Source of the DNA: Corbicula japonica
Lineage: Eukaryota; Mollusca; Bivalvia; Venerida; Cyrenidae
Reading direction: 5' to 3'
DNA: 64,000 nt
NCBI GenBank assembly: GCA_038501625.1
Contig: JAZAYU010000003.1
Location: 3,599,001-3,663,000 of the forward strand
Program-made: the position numbers and the translations under genes
The notes under the pieces: generated by a model
The model's input: the letters and a program-made list of their open reading frames with translations, nothing else
Databases searched by the model: none
What the model was told of the DNA's origin: nothing
In this document: positions 46,146 through 58,800 of the stretch, one piece after another
How positions within the stretch are numbered: position 1 is the stretch's first letter
How the letters are laid out: each line of letters begins with the position of its first letter

Positions 46146-48262
46146 CACTCCAATTCTCTTAATCCAGAGCCAGCCATTATCAGTCCATTTCCTTTAACCC
46201 AGTGCCAGCCATCAACACCATTTCCTTTAACCCGGAGCCAGCCATAAACACCATTTTCTTTAACCCAGAGCTTGTCATTATCACTCCATTTCCTTTAACC
46301 CAGTGCCAGCCATCAACACCATTTCCTTCGAACCAGTGCCAGCCATCAACACCATTTCCTTTAACCCTGAGCCATCCATAAACACCATTTTCTTTAATCC
46401 AGAGCCTGTCATTATCACTCCATTTCCTTCAACCCAGTGCCAGCCATCAACACCATTTCCTTTAACCAGAGCCTGACATCAACACCATTTCCTTTAACCC
46501 TGAGCCATCCATAAACACCATTTTCTTTAATCCAGAGCCTGTCATCAACACCATTTCCTTTAACCCAGAGCCTGTTATTATCACTCCATTTCCTTTAACC
46601 CAGTGCCATCCATCAACACCATTTTCTTTAACCCAGAGCCAGCCATCAACACCATTTCCTTCAACCCAGAGCCTGCCATCAACACCATTTCCTTTAACCC
46701 AGAGCCAGCCATCAACACCATTTCCTTTAATCCAGAGCCAGCCATCAACACCATTTCCTTTAATCCAGAGCCAGCCATCAACACCATTTCCTTTAATCCA
46801 GAGCCAGCCATCAACACCATTTCCTTTAATCCAGAGCCAGCCATCAACACTATTTCCTTTAACCCAGAGCCAGCCATCAACACCATTTCCTTTAATCCAG
46901 TGCCAGCCATCAACACTATTTCCTTTAACCCAGAGCCATCCATAAACACCATTTCCTTTAATCCAGAGCCTGTCATCAACACCATTTCCTTTAACCCAGA
47001 GCCTGTCATTATCACTCCATTTCCTTTAACCCAGAGCCATCCATAAACACCATTTCCTTTTATCCAGAGCCTGTCATCAACACCATTTCCTTTAACCCAG
47101 AGCCTGTCATTATCACTCCATTTCCTTTAACCCAGAGCCAGCCATCAACACCATTTCCTTTAATCTAGTGCCAGCCATCAACACCATTTTCTTTAACCCA
47201 GAGCCTGCCATCAACACCATTTCCTATAACCAAAACCCAGTCATCAACTCAATTTCCTTTAACCAAGAGCCAGCCATCAACACTATTTCCTTTAACCCAG
47301 AGCTAGCCATCAACACAATTTCCTTTAACCTAGAGCCAGCCATCAACACCATTTCCTTTAACCCAGAGCCAGTCATCAACACCATTTCCTTTAATCCATT
47401 GCCAGCCATCAACACCATTTCCTTTAACCCAGAGCCAGCCATCAACACTATTTCCTTTTAACCAGAGCCAGCCATCAACACTATTTCCTTTAATCCAGTG
47501 CCAGCCATCAACTCCATTTCCATTAACCCAGAGCCAGCCATCAACACTATTTCCTTTAACCCAGAGCCAGCCATCAACACAATTTCCTTTAACCAAGAGC
47601 CAGACATCAACATCATTTCCTTTAACCCAGAGACAGCCATCAACACCATTTCCTTTAACCCAGAGCCAGTCATCAACACCATTTCCTTTAATCGAGTGCC
47701 AGCCATCAACACCATTTCCTTTAATCCAAAGCCAGTCACCAACACAATTTCCTTTAACCCAGAGCCAGTCACCAACACCATTTCCTTTAACGCAGAGCCA
47801 GTCACCAACACAATTTCCTTTAATCCAAAGCCAGTCACCAACACAATTTCCTTTAACCCAGAGCCAGTCACCAACACTATTTCCTTTAACCCAGAGCTAG
47901 TCATCAACACCATTTCCTTTAATCCAGTGCCAGCCATCAACACAATTTCCTTTAATCCAAAGCCAGTCACCAACACAATTTCCTTTAACCCAGAGCCAGC
48001 CATCAACACCATTTCCTTTAACCTAGAGCCAGCCATCAACACAATTTCCTTTAATCCAGTGCCAGCCATCAACACAATTTCCTTTAACCCAGAGCCAGCC
48101 ATCAACACCATTTCCTTTAATCCAGTGCCAGTCATCAACACCATTTCCTTTAACCTAGAGCCAGCCATCAACACCATTTCCTTTAACCCAGAACCAGCCA
48201 TCAACACCATTTCCTTTAACCTAGAGCCAGCCATCAACACCATTTCCTTTAACCAAGAAAGC
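46146..48262. repeat. 33-bp minisatellite, about 64 units
   Basis: Unit AACCCAGAGCCAGCCATCAA plus CACCATTTCCTTT. As 33 is a multiple of three and the units lack stops, long frames appear on both strands (NPEPAINTISF plus, LKEMVLMAGSG minus). Variants form sub-blocks, for example CCAGTCACCAAC at 47.73-47.98 kb. It fills half of the space between the two genes. I see no splice sites or start context that would make it a real gene. Confidence 0.85.
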
Positions 48263-48403
48263 CTGCCGCTGACACTTCATTGCAGAAACCTGAGCGCAAG
48301 CCACTGACGTTCATTCCATTTCCCATAATGGAGATAGCAAGCCAGTGGCATTCATTCCATTTTCCATCATCCAGAGAGCCAGCCATTAACTCTTCAATAC
48401 CTG

Positions 48404-48642
48404 TTACCCTTTACTCCATGGGATGATTATTATCCTGTGGGCAAAGTGGAGATCCAGATCAGCTGGCACATCCTTTCCATATGATCAAGATCGACACTGT
48501 TCACATTTAGATTCATGAGGTTTTTTTCTGACCAAGATGCAATCAATGTACATCCAGATCAGATGGCAAACATGTGCTGGCTCATCTTGGTCTACACTGG
48601 TCGCACATGTGTTAAAATGCATATATATGGAGTAAAGGGTTT
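48404..48642. mobile_element. M1, diverged
   Basis: Full length between the 33-bp minisatellite and a short H element; ends TTACCCTTTACTCC and GGAGTAAAGGGTTT. Confidence 0.6.
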
Positions 48643-48822
48643 GACTGAAGATTTCTCAACAGAAAGTGGTAAACAGTGGTACTGAATCTGAGCAGAACTC
48701 GAGTAGGCTTACAGTTTTTGTAGTGATAAAACTAACCATAAAAAGTACAACAATCAGATCTAAATCAACCATAGGAATCTTTAATGGTCTAATCAAAGCA
48801 TTTTATTAACATTTTAGTTGTC

Positions 48823-49086
48823 AACTAGAATGTTTCCTTGGACACCGATGCCCCCACTGCTACAACAACATTTGTAACAAAGGGCAATAACTGTGGGAAA
48901 AATGGTCGCAGGAAAAAATCTTTTCTTCACGATCATCTACACATCCTGCTTGATCATCTGTTTAAGTTTAAAAGAAATGGGCCTGATAGTTAATGAGAAG
49001 TTGATGCCACAAAATTTGGGGGACTTGTGAATGCACGGACAGACTGAGTGCAACTCTATATGCCTCCCACTACATGAGGCATAAAA
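48823..49086 (+). mobile_element. Short H-b-like element
   Basis: ACTAGAA start with a decayed hairpin, then GATGCCCCCAC. After only about 200 bp without a tandem core comes a GCACGGAC tract and a 3' stem TGCCTCCCACTACATGAGGCA. It sits between Nup37 and the unknown gene. Confidence 0.55.
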
Positions 49087-49678
49087 GTTCTAAATTGATA
49101 TCCTAGGCTTTGAAATTACAAACTTTAAGACCTACATAAATCAAATAGGATATACTTCCACTTTATAAGTTTATATATATTTGGCATATCTATTTCTGGG
49201 TTTCAGTAAGCAGCAGAAATTTTGCTTTCCACTTTGTAATAATCTAAAACACCATATCTAAACAGTACAAAAACAAAGTTGGGTTCTCCACCTTCTTATC
49301 CATGTGACTGCTTTATGTGACATGAATGCAGTCTGGATATATTCTAAGTTGTAAATAGGGATATTTGGAGGGGTAAGTTGTTTTTTCTATGACACAAGAA
49401 AGGGAAATAAAATGGCAGGTTATTCATATGTGTAGTAAATTCTGACTGTCAATGTTAAACACATAAATATGCATTAAAGTGTGTTGCATACTATGTAAAG
49501 TTTAAAAATTGAAGTTTCCATTTACTGGTCCTTGACATTTTTTATTTACAACCCAATAAATATATACATTGTATGATACCACAGCTTCTAGGTGGCAGTA
49601 TAGTGGGAAAAACCCAGAAAACCTTATACATGTACTGAAATTACAATGGTCACAAAAACCTCTTATATTCAACACATT
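49087..49678. other. Nup37 downstream region
   Basis: AT-rich intergenic sequence with no recognised repeat or gene. Confidence 0.4.
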
Positions 49679-49684
49679 TTTATT
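49679..49684 (-). promoter_or_regulatory. AATAAA poly(A) signal for Nup37
   Basis: AATAAA on the minus strand, 21 bases after the stop codon. It is the first canonical signal downstream and would give a very short 3' UTR. Other T-rich sites lie further on around 49540, so use of this one is inferred. Confidence 0.5.
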
Positions 49685-49705
49685 TGAAAGCTTTAAAGTA
49701 TATTG

Positions 49706-49822
49706 TTACAAGGAATCCAGCATGTATATATGAACTTTTTGATCACCACCTGTAGCAAGGGCAGGTAACTTCTGATGCCAACTGATGCTGTATGTTATGG
49801 GCTGAGTTATGGTTACTGGATT
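49706..49822 (-). CDS. NUP37: Nup37 last exon
   Basis: The acceptor TTATTTCAG leads into NPVTITQPITYSISWHQKLP, then ALATGGDQKVHIYMLDSL and TAA. It matches the C-terminal SWHRTLP and GGDHK motifs of the family, which close the propeller. A 4.1-kb intron filled by an H-f element, an M1 split by an H-a element, and a deleted M1 separates it from the previous exon. Confidence 0.92.
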   Translation of the reverse strand, partial: NPVTITQPITYSISWHQKLPALATGGDQKVHIYMLDSL

Positions 49823-52800
49823 CTGAAATAAAATAAAGATACAAAAAAAACAGTAAAGATTTTTTATTTAACACTTTCCTCCATATACATTGCATTTTTA
49901 CGCGTGTGTGACCAGCGAAGATCCAGATCGTCTGTTCTGGATTTACACTGTTTGCCCACGCAATAAAGGTGTGCCTTTGGAGGAAAGGGTTAAGAATTAT
50001 TTAAAATTAATTGTTTGGCTCTCTAATCCATGAATACAGCTTTAATTAGATATGCAATCAGTGTAGATCCAGATTGTCCTGCACATTCGTGCAGTTTGAT
50101 CTGGATGTGCATGTCTGTGTAGTCTGATCTTTATCAGATCTACAATGTTTACTTCTTGGTCCGAAATAACAACAAGAGGGTCCATAGGACCCTGGGTCGC
50201 TCACCTGTCAACAACTGCTCAATGGTTTCAAGAGTTGTGTGCATGTTTGGTAAAATCAAGTCAAAAATTTTAAAAAAAATTAAGCTGCTATTGTGGAGAA
50301 AATGTAACTAGATGATGCTCTATACCAAATATCTAAGCTCTAGGCCTTACGGTTTCAGAGAAGAAGATTTTTAAAGATTTACTATATAACACTATGTAAT
50401 AAAACTAGTGACCCTCGGGGCAGAGCCATTTTCGACCCCAGGAGAATAATTTGAACAATTTTTGTAGAGGACCACTACATGATGACACATACCAAATACC
50501 AAGGTTCTAGGCCTTGTGGTTTTAGAGAAGAAGGTTTTTTGAAGTTTTCCCTATATAAGTCTATGAAAAACAAGTGACCCCTGGGGCAGGGCCATTTTTG
50601 ACCCCCGGGGGATAGTTTGAACAATTTTGGTAGAGGACCACTAGATGATGCTTTATATCAAATATTAAGGCTCTATGCCTTGTGGTTTTAAAGAAGAAGA
50701 TTTTCATGCTTTTCCTACATAACTAAATGTAAACCAAGAAGACCCTAGGGCGTGGCTGATTTGGGCCCAGGGGACATAATTTGAACAAATTTAGTAGACA
50801 TCCATTAGACAATGTTACTTACCAAATATCTAAGATGTACACATTGTGGTTTGTGAGAAGAAGATTTTAAAGATTTCCTATATAAGTCTATGTAAAATGA
50901 AGTGACCCCTGGGCCGGGGCCAATTTTGACCCTAGGGAAATAATTTGAACAATCTTTGTAGAGTTCCACTAAAGGGTGCTAAATGCCAAATATCTAAGCT
51001 CTAGGCCTTGTGGTTTCAGACAAGAAGATTTTTAAAGTTTTTCCTATATAAGTCTATGTAAAATGAAGTGACCCCTGGGGCGGGGCCAATTTTGACCCCA
51101 GGGAAATAATATGAACAATCTTTGAAGAGTTCCACTAGAGGGTGCTAAATGCCAAATATCTAACCTCTAGGCCTTGTGGTTTCAGACAAGAAGATTTTTA
51201 AAGTTTTTCCTATATAAGTCTATGTAAAATGAAGTGACCCCTGGGGCGGGGCCAATTTTGACCCCAGGAAAATAATTTGAACAATCTTTGTAGAGTTCCA
51301 CTAGAGAGTGCTAAATGCCAAATATCTAAGCTCTAGGCCTTGTGGTTTCAGACAAGAAGATTTTTAAAGTTTTTCCTATATAAGTCTATGTAAAATGAAG
51401 TGACCCCTGGGGCGGGGCCAATTTTGACCCCAGGGAAATAATTTGAACAATCTTTGTAGAGTTCCACTAGAGGGTGCTAAATGCCAAATATCTAAGCTCT
51501 AGGCCTTGTGGTTTCAGAGAAGATTTTTAAAGTTTTTCCTTTAGGTTGCCATGGCAACCAGAGTTCTGCTTGGAATTCCATTTTTTTTAACAATTTTGAA
51601 AGGGCATCATCTAAGCATTATTCCTGTGAAGTTTCATCAAAATTGGCCAAGCCGTTTCAGAGAAGAAGTCGATTGAAGCAATTGTTGACGACGGACGACG
51701 CACAACGGACGACAGACATCAGGCGGTCACAAAAGCTCACCTTGTCACTTCTTGACAGGTGAGCTAAAAATAATATTAAAGCAACAAGTATACATCCTGA
51801 TCAGACTTCATGGATGTGCAGGCTTATCTGGATCTACACTGGTCACATGTGGGATATCAGATATATCTCATGAAATAAAGTGTTAAGAGATGAAGTTAAT
51901 AAATTTTACAAAGAATAACAATTAAATCTTAATTTTAAAATAAACTTGTATTTTTCAATTCTCATTCCCATGAGCTGTATTATCACAAATTATTCCGAAC
52001 ATAACCGTAGGAATAAAGATAATTATGTTAAGGAGTGTAAACTAGAATTTGGTGTTCCGCGGAACACACCTGTCGCCTGCTTGCAAAAAGTTGAAACATG
52101 GGCCTATGTTTAATCATATCTGCTAAAAAGAGATAATTAAAGTTTATTGCAATACTAAACCATGGAACACATGTGTCACCTTAATTGCATTTGAAATGGG
52201 CTTAACTAAAAAAATGGTGAAACCTGAGTTGTCATTCTTCACCAATAGCTATGTGAATGCAGATGATATAGATGAAAAGGGCAGAACTCATTAAATAGTC
52301 AAACCAGAGTTTTCATTCTTTTTGTCACCAATGGCGTTGTTCATGCAGATGATATATTCCAAGTATTAAGTGAATAGGACAAGTACTTCAAAAGTTATAT
52401 GCAACATAAGGTTTAATGTTAAAGTTGCGTTTGAAAGGGGTATAACTCATCAAATATTGAAACAGGAGTTATCTTTCTTGTCACAGATGATGTTGTTCAT
52501 GTTGATAAAATATTCTGAGTATTAAGAGAATAGGATAAGTAATTTCAAAGTTAAGTCAACATTAAGTTTCATGTTAAAGTTGTATTTGAAAGGGGCATAA
52601 CTAAAAAAATATTGAAACAGGAGTTATAATTTTTGTTGTCGTCGATGGCACTGTTCATGTTGATGATACAATCCAAGTATTGAATGAATAGGACAAGTAC
52701 TTTTAAATTATATGCAACATTAAGTTTCATGTGAAATTTGCATTTGAAAGGGGAATAACTCAAAAAATAGTCAAACAGGAGTTATGATTCTTGTTGTAAC

Positions 52801-55800
52801 CAATGTTGTTGTTGTTCATGAAGATGATATATTCCAAGAGTGAATAGGACAAGTACTTTAAAAGTTATAGGCAACATTAAGTTTCATGTTAAAGTTGCAT
52901 ATTAAAGGCACACAATTCATAAAATAGTCAAACAGGAGTTATCATTCTTGTTCTTCGTAATGACGTTGTTCATGAAAATGATTTATTTTGAATATTAAGT
53001 GAATAGGACAATTACTGTCAAAGTTTAAGTCAACATTAAGTTTCATGTTATAGTTGCATTTGAAAGGGGCCTAACTCAAAATATAGTCAAACAGGAGTTA
53101 TGATTCTTGTTGTTACCAATGTTGTTGTTCATGCTGATAATGTACTCCAAGTATGAAGTGAACAGGACAAGTACTTTTAAAGTTAAAGGCAACATTAAGT
53201 TTAATGTTAAAGTTGCATTTGAAAGGGGCATAACTAAAAAATTATTGAAACTGGAGTTATCATTCTTGTCGTCACAGATGGCATTGTTCATGCTGATGAT
53301 ATATTCCAAGTATGAAGTGAATAGGACAAGTACTTTCAAAGTTATAGGCAACATTAAGTTTCGTGTTAAAGTTGCATTTGAAAGGGGCACAACTCAAAAA
53401 ATATTAAAACTGGAGTTATCATTCTTGTCGTCACAGATGGCATTGTTCATGCTGATGATATATTCCAAGTATGAAGTGAATAGGACAAGTACTTTCAAAG
53501 TTATAGGCAACATTAAGTTTCATGTTATAGTTGGGGGACTACCGGACAACAATAGGATCGCAGGCGACACAATAAAAAACAGAAAAATTGATTTATTGCA
53601 TTCATGGAGATATGAAAAATATTTGGATTAAATAAAGCAAGGGTAAAGCTCTTCTTTCTATGAAGTCAAAGGTTGTTGTGTTGTTTTTTTTCAATTAAAC
53701 ATCATTATGTTTTTCATACCATAATGAATGCAATAAATTAAAATGATCGCATCCATCCTTAACCTTTACTCCATACATTGTCAGAAATAACTCAATAAAT
53801 CAACAAGCCAATAGTGCAGATCCTGAACAGATGACGCAGATGTCCCAACTGGTCAGGATCTACACTGTTTGCCCATGACATAGAGAGGTATATATGGAGA
53901 AAAGGGTTAATAACATAAAGACAATGTTTCTGTATATCAACCACTCACCTGTTGACTTTTGGTACTGAACACTTTTATTTGTCTGCCAGGTCGACCTACA
54001 GTCGCCACTAGTGAATCGAGACATCTTGCCCAGCGGAAATACCGTGTTCCTTCAGTATGAATCTGTCTTCTATCCACAGGCCGACTAACAAGGGAAATAA
54101 CTTCTAATAACTACGTTATTATCAAAGTTATGCTATTATCAAAGTTATGTCCCTTAGATCCATAGAAGTGAAATTTGTGTAGTTCAAAACAAAACTTTTT
54201 AATTACAAGTCCTTTTTTAAAAAAAAAAAAGGTAATTACATATTCAAAATGTCTTCTGTGGTATTGCAGCATTTTTAGTTTTTATCTGAACAATTCTTTT
54301 TTATTTTTGCATAACTTAGATGGCACTGTTACATATTTTTACTACAGTTAATATTGTTAAAGCTTAATGCTAATATCATTTGCTCAACTGTATAAGATTT
54401 AATTTCAAGGAATGATGTCAACTTCCCAACTACACATGATGTTGCTCCGTTATATAATCCCTACCTTACACTGTTCTCAATTTCTTACCTTGATACTGAC
54501 ACATCAAACATGAACCATTCTGACCCTGCCACAGCCCCTATGAGCAGCCCCTTGTTTCCTGGACTCCATTCTGCTTCCATCAGGGGCACCTGTCCTGTAT
54601 CAAATGACATGATCTGCTGTTGACCAGTCAGGCTGAATATCTTTATAATGCCATTCTTCAAGGCTACCATTACCTGTCAAAGTTATCATCATTTCCAATA
54701 TAGCAATCTGTTTACCATTTACCTGCTGTGCCCAAGTTTATAAAACTGAGCATGGAAACCAGTCTCAAATCTCAAGCATCTGATTGGCTGAAATGGCGAT
54801 CAGATGCTTGAGATTTGAGACTGGTTTCCAAACTCAGTTTTATAACCTTCAACCCTGTATTTGTTAAACCCTTTACTCCATACATACAGGTTTTATCTCA
54901 TGTGTGACCAGTGTAGATCCAGTTCAGCAGGAACATCCATGCCATCTGATCTGGATCTACACACATTGCTAGTAGAGAACTTAGAAGGATCTAATGAATA
55001 TACAGCTAACAGTGTAGATTTTAACCAAATGGCACAGATGTGACGGCTGATCTCAATGTACACTGTTTGCCAATGCCATAAAAATTGTATCTATGGAGTA
55101 AATGGTTAACCCTTTCCTGTATAGATACGCATTTTTACACATGTGCGACCAGTGTAGATCCAGATCAGCCGGCACATCTGTGCCTTCTGATCAGGATCTG
55201 CACTGGTCGCATTTCGGTCATAAATAACCTAATGAATCAAAAAGCAAACAGTTTAGATCCTGATCAGACGGCACGGATGTGCCGGCTGATCTGGATCTAA
55301 ATTGTTCGCCCTAGCAATAAAGGTGTGTCTGTACAGGAAAGGGTTAACAGACTCACTTTTCTTTGTATATAGGCCAGTCCATTCATATTTCCTTCTTATC
55401 GTTTTGCATAAATTAACTGACTAATCAGTGAACAGTGTAGACCCTGATCAGACTGCATTGATGACCTGGGTCTACATAGGTTGTAAATAATCTGATGCAA
55501 GCTGTACTTGGTGCTTAAACGATTAACTACAACAGCATCCAGAAATTCCATAAAGGTTTACTTCATTTCACAACAAAGTATAACTGGACCTGAGATCACA
55601 AAACTGAGAATGGAGACCAGCCTATCAGATGCTCGAGATTTGAGAATGGTCTCCAGTTTTAGTTTTAATGATCTTGGACCCAGATGTTTTGTGAATATGT
55701 TATATATGATTCATTGCAGTAAACAATGAAAATATACCAACTTGAAATTACACATACATGAATATGAATGGTGATTCTAAAAAAATATTTTGTAATGAGT

Positions 55801-58800
55801 TTCCCTTTTCTTTTGGATCTTGAACAAATCACTCTGCATACAGACACATTGTTCTAATACACACCTGTAGATATTAACTTCATAAAAAAAGAAAAAAAAC
55901 TAAAATATTTTTTTAAAATCCATCTGCATTAATAATTTTAAACAAATATGCTTAACATAAAAAAGAAACCTGACACTGTCTATTTGACTTATATTCCAGG
56001 AAACAGATAGAAGAGGTATGTTAAATTAAGTTAAAAACAAAAATTGGACATGCACTTATCGGTGCATTATGATATTTCTGGTGTATGAAACAAATGTTTT
56101 AGCAATTATTTTTCTAGGAGGCTGCAAAATTATAAACTTCGTACAGATATCTCATGGTTATTCAAAGTTATAAAGTGTCAGGTTTGATTTTATGCTACGT
56201 TCAACAATAAACATGAGTTTTAGTTTTCCTGCTTTATGATTTTAAGGAAGCTACAAACTTTCATTGGTTCCTCAACATGCCAGCAGACTGACATTCCCTG
56301 GGCACCAAGAGGGAAAGTGAATTGCTGGTCCCCCTCTCTATTCCAGATCCTGCAGGTTCTGTCATCTCCAACACTGGCAAGCTGGTCACCAGTATCTGGG
56401 TCAAAGGTCAATGAGTTCACAAAATCTGTATGACCATCAAGTACCTTAAAAAAAGCAATGAATAATTTAATTCTTAATTTGTATCAACCCTGAGAACATA
56501 TTAAAACTAGAAATGTGTCCATAGGACACGGATGCCCCCGCTATGCATGTTTGTCATGGTGAACATTTATACCAAGTTATTTTAAAATCCAATAAGTAAT
56601 AACAAACTCACAGCCCAGACAAGAAAAGTCTGGTTTTAGTAATAGTGACCTTGACCTTGGACCTACAGGCATGGGAATTGTACTCAACACAACGCCTTGT
56701 CATAGTGAACATTTGTGCCAAATTATTATGAAATCACTCTGTTAATAACAAAGTTATAGCCAGTACAAGAAATTTATATTTTTTGTAACAGTGACCTTGA
56801 CCTTGGACCTACAGGCATGGGTATTGTACACAACACATCGTCTTGATATAATTAACATTTATACCAAGTTATTTTAAAATCCAATAAGACAAAACAAAGT
56901 AACAGAGCAGACAAGATTTTTATAACACAATTCTATTTTAAGTAACAGTGACCTTGACCTCTGACCTTTAGGCATGGGTGTTGTACACGACACACCGCCT
57001 TATCATGGTGAACATTTGTGCCAAGTTATTTTGAAATCCCTCCATTCATAAGGAAGTTACAGCCTAAACAAGAAAATTCTATTTTTAGTAACAGCGACCT
57101 TGACCTTGGACCTACAGGCATGGGTATTGTACGCGACACACCGTCTTGATATGGTGAATATTTAAACCAAGTTATTTTAAAATCCATTAAGAAATAACAA
57201 AGTTACAGAGCGGACAAGATTTTTCCAACAAAATTCTATTTTTAGTAACAGTGACCTTGACCTTGGACCTACAGGCATGGGTCTTGTACGCGACACACCG
57301 CCTTGTCATGGTGAACATTTGTGCCAAGTTATTTTGAAATCCCTGCATTCATAAGGAAGTTACAGCCCGGACAAGAAAATTCTATTTTTAGTAACAGTGA
57401 CCTTGACCTTGGACCTACAGGCATGGGTATTGTACGTGACACACCGCCTTGTCATGGTGAACATTTGTGCCAAGTTATTTTGAAATCCCTCCATTCATAA
57501 GGAAGTTACAGCCCGGACAAGAAAATTCTATTTTTAGTAACAGTTACCTTGACCTTGGACCTACAGGCATGGGTATTGTACGCGACACACTGTCTTGATA
57601 TGGTGAATATTTATACCAAGTTATTTTAAAATCCATTAAGAAATAACAAAGTTACAGAGCGGACAAGATTTTTCCAACAAAATTCTTTTTTTAGTAACAG
57701 TGACCTTGACCTTGGACCTACAGGCATGGGTATTGTACGCGACACACCGCCTTGTCATGGTGAACATTTGTGCCAAGTTACTTTGAAATCCCTCCATTCA
57801 TAAGGAAGTTACAGCCCGGACAAGAAAATTCTATTTTTAGTAACAGTTACCTTGACCTTGGACCTACAGGCATGGGTATTGTACGCGACACACCGTCTTG
57901 ATGTGGTGAATATTTATACCAAGTTATTTTAAAATCCATTAAGAAATAACAAAGTTACAGAGCGGACAAGATTTTTCCAACAAAATTCTTTTTTTAGTAA
58001 CAGTGACCTTGACCTTGGACCTACAGGCATGGGTATTGTACGCGACACACCGTCTTGATATGGTGAACATTCATACCAAGTTATTTTAAAATCCAATAAG
58101 AAATAACAAAGTTACAGAGCGGACACGATTTTCGAACATACACACACACTGACACACTGACACACACACACACAAACAAACAAACACACCCACAGCCAGG
58201 GTGAACACTATATGCCCTTCCGCCATTACATGGCGGGGGCATAATTACCTGGTGATATGAAATGTCAACAAAGTTACAACAGATAAAATTATGCTCTATT
58301 GGTGCAAAACGAAAACAACAACATAAGGATAGTACTGCAGATATTGTGTCTGCAAGTTAAATCTTTTAATTTATTTTCTGTCAATGGCTAGAAAATGGCT
58401 TTTGTTTTTGTTTAAATTACAAGACAAGGATGACATGAATGCCAAACAGGATTATCAAGCTCTTGCAGAATAGTTAAAATGACCTCTAATAATACTGATG
58501 TAGTTTTGATATGTTTGATGCAGATCTGTTAGATTTACTGAACACAATACAGGACACCTGTGCCCAATGTAATAAAACTGAGCATGGAAACCAGTCTCAA
58601 ATCTCAAGCATCTGATTGGCTGAAATACCGACCAGTTGCAATTTCAGCCAATCAGATCCTTGAGATTTGAGACTGGTTTCCATGCTCAGTTTTATAACCA
58701 TCAGCCCAGTACTCTACCTCTACAGAGTTGTTTCCCTTGAGATCTGTTGTGAACACTCGTATCATTCTATCACTTCCAGCTACTGCTAGTCTGAAATACA

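Noticed and set aside
46581..48307. Frames of NPEPAINTISF repeats (plus) and LKEMVLMAGSG repeats (minus)
   Set aside because: A 33-bp tandem unit without stops opens frames on both strands. No signal peptide, unique flanking domain or splice sites support a gene.
53107..53631. 174-codon frame with KYEVNRTSTFKV repeats
   Set aside because: It is the H-f tandem core read in one frame; the periodicity equals the DNA unit.
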